Of a stretch of DNA of 64,000 bases, positions 1 through 8,758 are shown one piece after another. The notes beneath the pieces were generated by a model. It had not been told where the DNA came from. It worked only from the letters and a program-made list of their open reading frames with translations, and did not search any database. Every line of letters begins with the position of its first letter. The first letter of the stretch is position 1. The translations under genes were made by a program, and so were the position numbers. Source of the DNA: Ensifer adhaerens (GTDB taxonomy: Bacteria; Pseudomonadota; Alphaproteobacteria; Rhizobiales; Rhizobiaceae); NCBI RefSeq assembly GCF_002007205.1, contig NZ_LAZS01000012.1:868001-932000 (forward strand), written 5' to 3'.

Positions 1-155
1 CTGGGCACCCCAAGAGTGCTGATCACCCCGCACGGGCCCAAGCCCGAAGGTGCATCGGGCGCGACTCCACGGCCGGATGCCGAGCCCGGGCGGAGACCAG
101 CCGGTGCGGTCACGCAGATAGTCGATGTCGTCGGACGGGCCCGGGGCCAGGCCAG

Positions 156-410
156 TCACATGGGATCATTGCCCTTCATCGCGTTCGACATGTGCGTCTT
201 GCATTTGTCGCTCTCGTTGGATGCAAGCGCTTCTTTTGCCATCGCCAATTCCTTGTTGGCGTAGTCCTTCTTCATCTCGTCGGTGATGGCCTTGACGTCA
301 TTTTCGAGCTTGGTCATGTTCGCTTGATCACACGCGATATCGGACAGGGCAAAGGCAGAAGAGCCAGCAAGCGCAACGAGTACAGCCGCGGTCGTCAGTG
401 TTTTCAGCAT
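156..410 (-). CDS. small secreted protein of unknown function
   Basis: An 84-residue protein with a clear Sec signal peptide: basic start, hydrophobic core and an AFA-type cleavage region near residue 21. The mature part is helical and charged, with two cysteines (about residues 27 and 69), and is probably periplasmic. I do not recognise a family. The start has a GGAGGACTGAACC ribosome site just upstream, and an EcfG-type promoter lies 37 bases further up, so it is probably a general-stress gene. It stands alone. Confidence 0.7.
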   Translation of the reverse strand: MLKTLTTAAVLVALAGSSAFALSDIACDQANMTKLENDVKAITDEMKKDYANKELAMAKEALASNESDKCKTHMSNAMKGNDPM

Positions 411-446
411 GGTTCAGTCCTCCATAATCTGATTGAACGACGGGCC

Positions 447-471
447 AACTCTTTAACAAATCTGACGTTCC
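447..471 (-). promoter_or_regulatory. EcfG/RpoE2-type promoter of the small secreted protein
   Basis: On the minus strand GGAAC (471-467), a 16-base spacer and AGTT (450-447), followed within 40 bases by the start of the 84-residue secreted protein. It matches the alphaproteobacterial general-stress promoter pattern. Confidence 0.6.
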
Positions 472-792
472 TCTCGCCCAGAACACATCGTCGTGATCTG
501 CCGTCAGACCATTCTGAGCAAGGCAGGGGCCGGCTCGGCGGCAGGTATCGGCAGGTATCCCGCCCGAGTTTGGGACGCTCCGCTTCGTGGACGCCGGGCT
601 ACGAAAGGAATGGCCCCGCCGGTACCGACGAGGCCATAGGGCACTTATGGAGAAGGCTTCACTTCCGGAGGGGTCATGAAGGTGTCGCCCTGTCGGGGTT
701 CAGGGTTCCCACAAAGCGTGAAACACCACCACGGTAAAAGAGTTCCCGAAAAAATGGCCCCTGATGTCTTCGGTTGACACACGATCACACCG
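472..792. other. intergenic region without a confident gene
   Basis: About 320 bases. The only candidate is a 33-codon plus-strand ORF at 676-777, preceded by a good ribosome site (GGAGGGGTC). It has no recognisable family and I do not call it. No repeat or hairpin stands out. Confidence 0.4.
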
Positions 793-1203
793 CTAATGCC
801 ACCGGTTGTCGTTCGTCGAGGTTGAGCTTTCCAGGACAACAATACCGGAATAGAGCACTGGCGTTCCGCCGCGATCGCGAAAACAGCGGCCAAAAGCGAC
901 GACCGCAACGTAGAAGCCGCCCCGCGTTTTCACACGATAGAAAGACTGGTGCGCGCGACCGGCAACGATCGTTTCCGTGATCGTCCTTGCCAAAGATGAC
1001 CGATCCTCTGGGTGGACACGATCTAGGTAGAGCTTAAGGGGTAAGCCCTGGTTGGTCTCCTCGGCCACAAGACCGAAGAGTTCCGCCAGGGCCGAATCTC
1101 CATAGACGAGGTCCCGGATTATATCCCAGGTAAAGATCCCTGAGTCTGCCGTATCCGTATCGCAGAGTTCGACAACGAAGGCGCGTTCGCTATTGTCGGT
1201 CAT
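793..1203 (-). CDS. PAS-domain protein (stand-alone sensor)
   Basis: A 136-residue protein consisting of essentially one PAS fold of the PAS_3 type. It has an N-terminal segment around a GIFTWDI-like motif, a central RVHPEDR helix typical of PAS_3 domains, and a C-terminal strand pair ending in YSGIVVLE. There is no kinase, GGDEF or effector domain, so it would act as a soluble sensor or partner protein. I place the start at the second methionine (MTDNS), five codons into the longer ORF. It is followed by the PQQ dehydrogenase on the same strand, but about 100 bases separate it from the oxidase operon end, so linkage is unclear. Confidence 0.65.
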   Translation of the reverse strand: MTDNSERAFVVELCDTDTADSGIFTWDIIRDLVYGDSALAELFGLVAEETNQGLPLKLYLDRVHPEDRSSLARTITETIVAGRAHQSFYRVKTRGGFYVAVVAFGRCFRDRGGTPVLYSGIVVLESSTSTNDNRWH

Positions 1204-1304
1204 TGCCACTCCCCTCATGCTTTAGCGTACCCTAACAAGCCCTCATCGCAGACGGAAGAGAGCTAGCTTGATCTCCCGGGCCGAGCCGTTTTACGCCCCG
1301 CTAC

Positions 1305-2636
1305 CTATCCGAGGGGTGCGACACGCCACACTTTGTTGCCAACGTCATCGGCGACCAGCAACGCACCATCGCGGGCAATGGCGACGCCGACCGGCCGACC
1401 CAGGGCCTTGCCGTCGACGCTGAGGAAACCCGTGAGGATATCGCGCGGCGGGCCGGACGGTCTACCGGCGGTGAACGGCACGAAAATGACCTTGTAGCCA
1501 CTGCGCGGGATGCGATTCCATGAGCCGTGCTGACCGACAAAGGCGCCATTTTTCATCTCAGGCCCGAACAGATCGCGGGTATTAAAGGTCAATCCCAGAG
1601 ATGCGGTATGGGGCCCGAGCGCATAGTCCGGTTTGGCCGCGACCGCGACGAGCTCTTCGTTCTGCGGCTGGACGCGATCATCGACATGTTGACCATACCA
1701 ACTGTAGGGCCACCCGTAGAATGCACCGTCGCCTACGGACGTCATGTAGTCAGGAACCAGATCGGGGCCGATCTCGTCGCGCTCATTGACGACAACCCAG
1801 AGCTCACCGCTATCAGGCTGCCAGGAAAGCCCATTGGGGTTGCGAAGTCCGGAGGCGAACAGTCGCATCTTGCGCGTGAGGAGATCGATCTCATGCACGG
1901 CGGCTCGCCCATTTTCTTCCTCCATGCCGTTCTCGCCAATGTTCGAATTAGACCCGACAGTGGCATAGAGCTTGGTTCCGTCCTGGCTCGCGATGACGTC
2001 CTTCGTCCAGTGATGATTACGACCGGAAGGCAGGTCGACGATCTTTTCAGGTGCTGCGGTGATCTGCGTTGCTCCTTCCTGATAGGCAAAGGCCACGATC
2101 GCGTCGGCATTGGCGACATAGAGTGTGCCGTCGAGCAATGACATTCCGAAGGGGGAATAGAGCCCGGTGATGAACGGTGTCTTGGTTTCCGCCACGCCGT
2201 CACCATCTGAATCACGCAGAAGCGATATGCGATTGGCGCTCTTCGTCTCGGCACCGGCCCTGGCCTGGAAGAGGCCCATCAAGAAGGCCCGGACGGAAAA
2301 GCCCGCGTCGGGCTTCGGCGGCGCGTTGCTTTCGGCTACCAGAACATCGCCGTTCGGTAGCACATGAAGCCAGCGTGGATGCTCAAGGCCGCCGGCAAAT
2401 TCCGTGACGACAAACCCTTGAGCCGCGACGGGCATTTGCCCATTGGGCCAGGGCGTCGCCTCGGCGACGTTCACGGAAGGTATCCACTCCGCTTTCGGTT
2501 CGACGAGTACCGGATCCGGCCCATAGGTCTGTTCGATCGGAACCGTGGCTTCATGCCGGGACAGAGCAACGAGGCCCCCACCCGCCGTAACCGCAAGCGC
2601 AGCGACAACAAGAATCGCGATCAGCAGTTTTTTCAT
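1305..2636 (-). CDS. PQQ-dependent sugar (sorbosone/glucose-type) dehydrogenase
   Basis: A 443-residue protein with an N-terminal signal or anchor (about residues 1-27), followed by a six-bladed propeller of the soluble glucose/sorbosone dehydrogenase family. Family hallmarks are the HPRWLHVLPNGDVLVAES blade, the NHHWTKDV segment carrying the likely catalytic histidine, the RNPNGLSW motif and the C-terminal GRPVGVAI...ALLVADD blade. It would oxidise an aldose or similar substrate in the periplasm with PQQ. It is the last gene of the cox operon, 48 bases after the triheme cytochrome c, so electrons plausibly run dehydrogenase to cytochrome c to oxidase. A paralogue of the same length lies at 25259-26590. 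Confidence 0.85.
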   Translation of the reverse strand: MKKLLIAILVVAALAVTAGGGLVALSRHEATVPIEQTYGPDPVLVEPKAEWIPSVNVAEATPWPNGQMPVAAQGFVVTEFAGGLEHPRWLHVLPNGDVLVAESNAPPKPDAGFSVRAFLMGLFQARAGAETKSANRISLLRDSDGDGVAETKTPFITGLYSPFGMSLLDGTLYVANADAIVAFAYQEGATQITAAPEKIVDLPSGRNHHWTKDVIASQDGTKLYATVGSNSNIGENGMEEENGRAAVHEIDLLTRKMRLFASGLRNPNGLSWQPDSGELWVVVNERDEIGPDLVPDYMTSVGDGAFYGWPYSWYGQHVDDRVQPQNEELVAVAAKPDYALGPHTASLGLTFNTRDLFGPEMKNGAFVGQHGSWNRIPRSGYKVIFVPFTAGRPSGPPRDILTGFLSVDGKALGRPVGVAIARDGALLVADDVGNKVWRVAPLG

Positions 2637-2684
2637 GACCAGCTCCTCGATAACGGAGCCAAACGATTTCGGGACGAAGGTGTT

Positions 2685-3752
2685 TCAATCCTCAGGAGGC
2701 AAACTCGAAAAATATGCCGAAACATTCTCGATATCTGTGTCGGACAGGTGTTCTGCCGCATTCTCCATCAAATGGCTGAACGGAGTTCCCGATCGCGAGC
2801 CTTCGCGAAACAGCTTCAGTTGCGCCGCAAGAAAAGCCTCGGGCTGACCATCAAGCCTTGGGTAGGACGGGTTACGTTCCGAATTTTGATGACAGCCCAA
2901 GCACGCCGGCACTTTTTGGGCGGGACGGCCGTGCTGCGCAATCTGTTCGCCCTGCCCCACCCGATCGTCTTTTAGTGGTTGCACCACGGCATGCCGCTTC
3001 AAAACCGCGAAATGGCTGGCAAGAGCGGGAAGATGTCTCCGATCCACCGCCTGCACGGGAAGTTGCATCATGCCACTTGGTCTACGTCCCTCGATATAGG
3101 CGTTCAGGCTTTCGAGCAGATAGGCCTCCTTCTGTCCCGCAAGAACAGGCGTGAGCGGGCTGAAGCCCATCCCATCGCCGCCATGACAGCGGGTACATTC
3201 GGCCAATGCATCTTCAAATCGGGACGCATGCATGGGTGGCTGCGGTCTATTTCGATAGGCGAGTAAACGATAGGTGGCCGGATCCATGGCTGGAAGCTTT
3301 CGCAGGAACGCAACCATGCTCCAGATTTCGTCGTCGCGCGCCTGGGTCGGCCACGCCGGCATGCCGGTGAAGCGAACGCCGTGCTTCACGATGCGAAACA
3401 GTTCTGCGTCCTCCCATTGCTCGACCACGGCGGAAAGATCCGGCGGTTGCGGCAACATCGCAAGTGCTGCGGGGGACCGCGGTTCGCCCGGCGCGCCGTG
3501 GCAGATAGCGCAGCCACGGGCAAAGTGAGCTGCGGCCGGTGGGATGCCGTTGTCAGGTAGCCTCTCCGGGGCATCGACGGCGAGCGCATAGGTGCGAACA
3601 GCCGAACGCATGGCAAAATGCAAAAACCACTCGGTTATCTTAAAGTGGCCGGAAGACGCACCGACGTTGAAGAAGCCGATCCAGGTGGCAAAAAGGGCGA
3701 CGATCGGCAGGATGGCGAGCCCGACGGCCAGGTGCTTCCATCGAACATGCAT
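2685..3752 (-). CDS. triheme c-type cytochrome
   Basis: A 355-residue protein with an N-terminal membrane anchor (about residues 7-28) and three CxxCH haem sites: CAICH near residue 80, CTRCH near 165 and CLGCH near 270. These sit in cytochrome c domains related to the cytochrome c4/class I type. The reading frame stays open upstream, but the first 216 codons are an out-of-frame shadow of the neighbouring ctaG. I therefore start at ATG 3752, which overlaps the ctaG stop in a TGATG junction. It probably carries electrons from the downstream PQQ dehydrogenase to the oxidase encoded upstream in the same operon. Confidence 0.85.
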   Translation of the reverse strand: MHVRWKHLAVGLAILPIVALFATWIGFFNVGASSGHFKITEWFLHFAMRSAVRTYALAVDAPERLPDNGIPPAAAHFARGCAICHGAPGEPRSPAALAMLPQPPDLSAVVEQWEDAELFRIVKHGVRFTGMPAWPTQARDDEIWSMVAFLRKLPAMDPATYRLLAYRNRPQPPMHASRFEDALAECTRCHGGDGMGFSPLTPVLAGQKEAYLLESLNAYIEGRRPSGMMQLPVQAVDRRHLPALASHFAVLKRHAVVQPLKDDRVGQGEQIAQHGRPAQKVPACLGCHQNSERNPSYPRLDGQPEAFLAAQLKLFREGSRSGTPFSHLMENAAEHLSDTDIENVSAYFSSLPPED

Positions 3753-4381
3753 CAGGCGACCCTCCGGTTTGACTCCGCAAGCAGACCGGAAAGCAAGGCG
3801 ACCCCGCCTGCGAGATAGGCTGCGGCGCCAACCATCAGCATGACGACGGCCCCGAGTTGCTGATCCTGAGCCGCCGTCAAGGTCGTGCCAAAACAGGTGA
3901 CATCGCCAAATCGATAGAGCGGGCGCGGGCTGAGCGCCAAGAGCGCGCCGAGCAACGTCATATGAACGGTCGTCAGCAGCAAGCCGAAGGCGCCTGCCGC
4001 ATTGCTTGAAGGCCTGTTCGTGCTGCCGGCCGCAAGACACGTGGACCATAGAAACACTCCGGCGCCGAGAAAGCACGCCTGCTCCAAGGCGGAGCCCAAG
4101 AACGAACCCTCGGCCAATCGACGTGCGGCCGGTGCATGCCAACCCCAGACGACGACAAGCTCGGCGAGCGAGGCAATGATCGGCAACCCGACGAGGAAGG
4201 ATGACCGATTGCTCGTCAGACGGGGAGCAAGGCCAAGAGCGAGCAGAGGTGCTGCGACGGCTACGACCCCCATATGCGCAAGCATATGAGCGGTCACCGA
4301 GCTGCGCCACGCAGTCAAGAGCGGCCCGAGCCAGATCGCGGCCAAAAGGAGTGCACCAACTGCGAGGCACAGCACCCTCAT
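3752..4381 (-). CDS. ctaG: CtaG-type cytochrome c oxidase assembly membrane protein
   Basis: A 209-residue polytopic membrane protein with about six hydrophobic helices. It has the features of the caa3-type CtaG family: a HMLAHM histidine/methionine pair near the N-terminus, a WGWHAP motif in the middle and a TVHMTLLGALLA helix. The family is tied to assembly of caa3/aa3 oxidases and copper handling. The start chosen (4381) gives an ATGA overlap with the stop of the preceding gene; an upstream ATG at 4390 would add three residues. It is translationally coupled at both ends within the cox operon. Confidence 0.8.
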   Translation of the reverse strand: MRVLCLAVGALLLAAIWLGPLLTAWRSSVTAHMLAHMGVVAVAAPLLALGLAPRLTSNRSSFLVGLPIIASLAELVVVWGWHAPAARRLAEGSFLGSALEQACFLGAGVFLWSTCLAAGSTNRPSSNAAGAFGLLLTTVHMTLLGALLALSPRPLYRFGDVTCFGTTLTAAQDQQLGAVVMLMVGAAAYLAGGVALLSGLLAESNRRVA

Positions 4382-4758
4382 CGCAGGCACTCCGAAACAA
4401 AGATCACCGGCAATGCTGTCATGAGGACGGCGACAAAACTCAAGCCGGCAAGCAGCAAGGTTGCAAAACCCTGGAACAGAAGTCGATCGTGGCGTGTCGG
4501 ATCGTCATGAGGAGGGTCGTGGGCGCCGAAGCCCCACTGGCGCCATGCAAGGAAAGCCGAAAGCGCGATCGCCACCAGCGCTACCACCGTGACGAAGGCA
4601 ATGCCAAGGCGCAAGGAGTTGAACTCCATGCCGAGCAGCGCGGGCTTGGCACAGAAAATCGCCGCGCTGGCGTAGCATATCAGGAAGTGCCCGGCCCAGA
4701 TGGCAGGCCCCGTGAACAGTGTCCAGAACGTTTCGATTTCCCTTGGCAACAGACGCAT
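4378..4758 (-). CDS. small membrane protein of the cox operon
   Basis: A 126-residue protein with three predicted membrane helices (about residues 12-36, 50-72 and 95-120) and a short charged loop with several histidines. The start at 4758 overlaps the coxAC stop as TGATG, and its stop overlaps the ctaG start as ATGA, so it is firmly inside the operon. Proteins like this commonly sit between coxA/C and ctaG in alternative oxidase clusters and may be a small oxidase subunit. I cannot name a function. Confidence 0.7.
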   Translation of the reverse strand: MRLLPREIETFWTLFTGPAIWAGHFLICYASAAIFCAKPALLGMEFNSLRLGIAFVTVVALVAIALSAFLAWRQWGFGAHDPPHDDPTRHDRLLFQGFATLLLAGLSFVAVLMTALPVIFVSECLR

Positions 4759-7274
4759 CAAAGTGCCTCCGGGAAAAGACCGATCACGAAGAAGGTGATG
4801 AGCGCCGTAATTGCCAGGAAATGCCAGTAGAGGGCCACGTTGCGCAGGTCCATGTCGTGGGTTTTCGTCAGGCGCCCGGCAAGGCTTCGCGCAAGACAAT
4901 AGGCAATCATGGCAGCTCCGACAGCTGCATGAACGACTGTCCAGCAGACAAGCACCCAGACAATTGCCGGATAGACATGGGCGGTGGGGTTCATGGCGTG
5001 CAACCAGGGACCCGCGATCCCAGCTGCCGATGCAACGGCCGTCAGGGCGAGGGCCATGATCAAAGCGGCACGCACGAACGCCGTACGCTCAAGGGCGTTG
5101 AAATGTCTTGCAGCCAAGGTGGCGAGCCACGCAAAGACAAAGAGCGCTGCCGAAACCAGTGGCCACATCATTCCGGGACCGGCTGAGCTCGCCGTGAAGT
5201 CTTCGTGTATCGTCCAATAGAAAAAATAGCCGAAGATCAGGCTCGCAAAGGCGGTACTGTCGCCCACCATCGTGATGAACATGGCCCACCAGCCGACTGA
5301 CGACGGCCCGGATGCGTAGAGCGGCAAGGCGAGCCCGACGCCGACGTCCTTCTCCGGCTTCTCGGGAATTTCCGCAGTCCCGGTCCAAAGCCAATAGAGG
5401 ATCGCGCAGAAACAGGTGAAGGCAGCGATCGCCCCTGCGATCCACCACTTAAACGTCAAGGCAATGAACACGGCCCCGAGCGAGAAGGCCGAGACGATGG
5501 TGACCTTTGAGGTGCCGCCAACGCGCAAGACCTGTTCCGGCCGTGCATCGAGCACGGAGGTGACCAGTCCCTCGCGGCGCCCTTCCTTGGCGTCGGGAAG
5601 ATACCATCGCCCCTCGCTGATCTCCCGGGCAAGCGTCGGCTGTTCCCAAAGTGGATAGCGGCTCGAAACGAAGGGAACGGAGCGTACACCCCAGTTTTCC
5701 TCAGGCTCGCTGATCCATTCAAGCGTTCCGGCATTCCACGGGTTTTGTTCGGCGCGAGGCTCCCGGTGCTTGGGGCGCAGGACATCCCACACCACAATCA
5801 AAACACCGAAGGCAAATACGTAGGCGCCGACGGACGACACCAGGTTCAGGAAATTCCACCCAAGGTCGGCCGGATAGGTGAAAACCCGACGCGGCATGCC
5901 GAGAAGGCCGGTCAAATGCATTGGAAAGAAGGTGACATTGAAACCGACAAACATCAGCCAGAAGGCGATGCGTCCGAGCGTATCGGACAGGCGTTTTGCA
6001 TCGATGAGGGGGTAATAATAGTAGATCCCCGCAGCGACCGGGAACAGCATCCCTCCAATCAGGACATAGTGGAGGTGGGCAACCACGAAATAAGTGTCGT
6101 GCGCTTGCCAGTCGAAGGGCGCAATTGCCACCATGACGCCGGTTAGCCCGCCAATGACGAAAATGGCGATGCCGCCTGCCCCAAACAGCATTGGAGTAGA
6201 AAGGATGACGCGGCCGGCAAGCATGGTGGCAATGAAGACGAAGATTTGAACCGCCGTTGGGATCGCCACCGCCTCGGAAGCAGCCGAAAAGAAGGCAAGC
6301 GATATCTGAGGCAGTCCTGTCGCGAACATGTGGTGGACCCACAAGCCGAATGACAGGAAGCCGGTGCCGACCGCGGCAAGCACGATCCAGGAGTAACCCA
6401 CGATCGGACGCCGCGAAAAAGTCGGAACGATCATCGCCAACAAGGCAATCGCCGGCAGGAAGATGATGTAGACCTCGGGATGGCCGAAGATCCAGAAGAG
6501 GTGCTGCCAGAGCAGCGGATCGCCGCCGCGTGCCGGATCGAAGAAGGGCCAGTCGAACATGCGCTGCATTTCAAAGAGAATGTCGCCGGCAATCAGCGGC
6601 GGAAATGCAAAGAGGATCATGCCGGCGACAATCAGCAGATACCAGGCGAACAGCGGCATCAGGTTGATGCGCATGCCGGGTGCGCGACATTTCATGATCC
6701 CGACGATCAGCTCCACCGCCGCTGCAATCGAAGCCACCTCGATGAAAGAAAGGCCTAGCAGCCAGATGTCGGCGCCGATGCCGGAAAGCTTTTCGTCGGT
6801 CGCCAATGGCGGATACATGAACCAACCGGAGGAAGGCGCTGCATCAAAGAAAATCGAGCCGCATACAAAGATGCCTCCGAGAAAAAAGCTCCAGAACCCG
6901 AACGCGCCCAGTCGCGGAAACGGCAACTCTCGAGCCCCGATCATAGGTGGCAACAGAAAAATCGCCACTGCCTCGAAGATTGGCACGGCAAACAGGAACA
7001 TCATAACGGTCCCGTGCAGCGTGAATAGCTGATTGTAAAAGTCCGCCGAAACCAGGTCACTATCGGGCCAGGCCAATTGCGCCCGCATAATCAATGCCAG
7101 CGCGCCGGCAAAAAGCAGAAAGATGAAGGCGGTGGACGCATACCACAGCCCAACCTGCGTGTTGTTGACGCTCGTCCAGTAGCGCCAGCCGCGCGGATTC
7201 TCCCAGACTTTGCGCAGCCGCTCGCTTTGCGCTGCGCGCTCCTCGTCACTCGCGCGGGGGCCTGGCACCGTCAT
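4758..7274 (-). CDS. coxA-coxC: cytochrome c oxidase subunit I+III fusion
   Basis: An 838-residue fusion. Residues about 1-560 are haem-copper oxidase subunit I, with the haem-a histidine (LHGTVMMF), the copper site GHPEVY with its His-Tyr pair, the VHHMF histidine pair and the HDTYFVVAHLHYVL haem ligands. Residues about 630-838 form a subunit III-like bundle with GWWAMF, FGYFFYW and a final LYWHFL helix. It is the catalytic core of an aa3-type oxidase reducing oxygen at the cytoplasmic membrane. It overlaps coxB by ATGA and the next gene by TGATG. Subunit I+III fusions are known in alternative oxidases. Confidence 0.93.
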   Translation of the reverse strand: MTVPGPRASDEERAAQSERLRKVWENPRGWRYWTSVNNTQVGLWYASTAFIFLLFAGALALIMRAQLAWPDSDLVSADFYNQLFTLHGTVMMFLFAVPIFEAVAIFLLPPMIGARELPFPRLGAFGFWSFFLGGIFVCGSIFFDAAPSSGWFMYPPLATDEKLSGIGADIWLLGLSFIEVASIAAAVELIVGIMKCRAPGMRINLMPLFAWYLLIVAGMILFAFPPLIAGDILFEMQRMFDWPFFDPARGGDPLLWQHLFWIFGHPEVYIIFLPAIALLAMIVPTFSRRPIVGYSWIVLAAVGTGFLSFGLWVHHMFATGLPQISLAFFSAASEAVAIPTAVQIFVFIATMLAGRVILSTPMLFGAGGIAIFVIGGLTGVMVAIAPFDWQAHDTYFVVAHLHYVLIGGMLFPVAAGIYYYYPLIDAKRLSDTLGRIAFWLMFVGFNVTFFPMHLTGLLGMPRRVFTYPADLGWNFLNLVSSVGAYVFAFGVLIVVWDVLRPKHREPRAEQNPWNAGTLEWISEPEENWGVRSVPFVSSRYPLWEQPTLAREISEGRWYLPDAKEGRREGLVTSVLDARPEQVLRVGGTSKVTIVSAFSLGAVFIALTFKWWIAGAIAAFTCFCAILYWLWTGTAEIPEKPEKDVGVGLALPLYASGPSSVGWWAMFITMVGDSTAFASLIFGYFFYWTIHEDFTASSAGPGMMWPLVSAALFVFAWLATLAARHFNALERTAFVRAALIMALALTAVASAAGIAGPWLHAMNPTAHVYPAIVWVLVCWTVVHAAVGAAMIAYCLARSLAGRLTKTHDMDLRNVALYWHFLAITALITFFVIGLFPEAL

Positions 7275-8239
7275 CTCAGGCCTTTCAGCCAGGCGGCGAT
7301 TGCGCGGATATCTTGCGGCGCCAGCATGGAGAAAGCCGGCATGGCTGCACCGGGCTTGATCGCACCCGGGTTCGCGATGAAGCCAGCAATGTTGTCCTCG
7401 GTGTTGGCGACGATCCCGGCTGCCAGCATCTGCCGGGACCCTAGGTGAGAAAGATCGGGTCCAGCCGCGCCCGTGGCCTGCGTGCCCGCAACGCGGTGAC
7501 AGGAGCCGCAGCCATGGCGCAAGAAGAGAGCGCGCCCCTCTCCGGCGACGTTAATCGAGGCTTTCGCCTGGCTGGCAAGCCATGCGTCGAACGCTTCGGG
7601 CTCCATCGTCACTGCGGTGAGCGACATGAATGCGTGAGACGTCCCGCAAAATTCGGTGCAAGCGCCGCGAAAAACCCCGGTTCTTTGCGCCATCAGCGAA
7701 AGGCGGTTTTCGCGACCCGGGATCATATCCATCTTGCCCCCAAGAGAGGGTATCCAGAAGGAATGGATCACGTCATCGCTCTTCAGTGAAAATTCTATTC
7801 GCCGGCCGACCGGCAAGCGGATCTCGTTTGCCGCTGCGATCTTCAGGCCGCGATGGAAATAGACCACCTGCCACCAATATTGCCTGCCGGTGACTTCGAC
7901 CCGCAAATCCGTAGCATCGCGAAACGTCGGCGAAGGTCTAAGCGTCGGCATCAACCAGAATGCATATGTCAGAAGGGCAAAGAGCGTCACAGTTGGGAAC
8001 ACGGCGCCGCCCCACAGGATGATGCGGCTTGCGGCAGGCTCTGCGACAACTCGTCTTTGACTGCGCACGGCAACGCAGACGACTGTAACCACCGCGAGCC
8101 AGATCGCGGCTGCGCCGAAGGACATGACGACAAACAGGGTCAACGTCGCCTCTGCTTCCGAACCCGCAGGGCTCAACGCGGATTGCGTGCCCTGACAGCC
8201 GGGCAGAGCAACCACGACCAAGGGCAGCCTTGGGAGCAA
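7271..8239 (-). CDS. coxB: cytochrome c oxidase subunit II with C-terminal cytochrome c domain
   Basis: A 322-residue subunit II. It has a lipobox-like ALPGC near residue 14, two membrane helices (about 35-60 and 75-95), the cupredoxin domain with the CuA ligands in CTEFCGTSHAFM, and a C-terminal cytochrome c domain with CGSCH near residue 243 and a later methionine ligand region. The start in this frame is a TTG at 8239; the frame stays open upstream, so the true N-terminus could be slightly longer. It is the first gene of the operon, with an EcfG-type promoter about 60 bases upstream. Confidence 0.88.
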   Translation of the reverse strand: MLPRLPLVVVALPGCQGTQSALSPAGSEAEATLTLFVVMSFGAAAIWLAVVTVVCVAVRSQRRVVAEPAASRIILWGGAVFPTVTLFALLTYAFWLMPTLRPSPTFRDATDLRVEVTGRQYWWQVVYFHRGLKIAAANEIRLPVGRRIEFSLKSDDVIHSFWIPSLGGKMDMIPGRENRLSLMAQRTGVFRGACTEFCGTSHAFMSLTAVTMEPEAFDAWLASQAKASINVAGEGRALFLRHGCGSCHRVAGTQATGAAGPDLSHLGSRQMLAAGIVANTEDNIAGFIANPGAIKPGAAMPAFSMLAPQDIRAIAAWLKGLR

Positions 8240-8301
8240 ACTTCGTCTTTGAGATCGGAGGCGTAGCGTTTTACTGTCCTTTCCAGAAGAGTTGATCGCT
8301 T

Positions 8302-8326
8302 AACCCGAGCCACCCCGCAAAGTTCC
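8302..8326 (-). promoter_or_regulatory. EcfG/RpoE2-type promoter of the cox operon
   Basis: Minus-strand GGAAC (8326-8322), a 16-base spacer and GGTT (8305-8302), 60-85 bases before coxB. It suggests the whole oxidase, cytochrome c and PQQ dehydrogenase operon is part of the general stress response. Confidence 0.6.
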
Positions 8327-8381
8327 AGAAACCGTTCCCGGGCCAATTTCAGCTCCGCAGGCGTGGTGCGTGTTGAACGGT

Positions 8382-8570
8382 GAGCTACGCACCGCGCTCG
8401 ACAGGCTCACTCCGGACCACAGGGAGCCTCTGGTGCTCGTTGCCACCACTCCCAAGAGCAGAGCAGGTCGCTTCTTCGCGACGCGATCGGCATTCTCCTG
8501 GATGCCAAGATCGCCACTCTTCAGCGCGCGGGAAGTCTTGCTGCGGCTTGTCGGAGAGTGCGCCAAGGGT
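8382..8570 (+). pseudogene. remnant of an ECF sigma factor (region 4)
   Basis: Joining three pieces gives a sigma-region-4-like protein. ELRTALDRLTPDHREPLVLV is read in one frame, SLLRDAIGILLDAKIATLQRA (about 8465-8530) in the frame one base back, and REVLLRLVGECAKG in the first frame again. The order and spacing match the usual L-P-x-x-x-R-E-A-L-x-L-V ... A-x-x-L-x-x-x-x-G-T-V-K-S-R ... R-A-R-x-x-L layout. Two compensating frameshifts and the absence of region 2 upstream make it a decayed gene. The match is by eye only. Confidence 0.45.
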
Positions 8571-8653
8571 AATTCGGGACCCCTGTCCGATCCCGACGTC
8601 CTTCGACTTATAGGCCGCACAGTATCGTGCACGCCCAATCTCCGCGGTCTTTC

Positions 8654-8678
8654 GGAACCTTCGGGGTCGTTAGCGGTT
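8654..8678 (+). promoter_or_regulatory. EcfG/RpoE2-type promoter of the 97-residue membrane protein
   Basis: GGAAC (8654-8658), a 16-base spacer and GGTT (8675-8678), 80 bases upstream of the ATG at 8759. Confidence 0.6.
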
Positions 8679-8758
8679 CGTCTTGCGTTGCCTCGGCAAC
8701 GGATGATCGCCCGTAGGGCTCGCGATGGGCCTCGACGGGATGGCAAGGGAGAGACCCG

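Noticed and set aside
1-155. Possible partial gene at the left edge
   Set aside because: Both strands have open frames for 50 codons, but nothing is recognisable and there is too little sequence to judge.
2685-4400. A 571-codon minus-strand frame as one protein
   Set aside because: The first 216 codons are an arginine-rich shadow of ctaG; the cytochrome begins at the TGATG junction at 3752.
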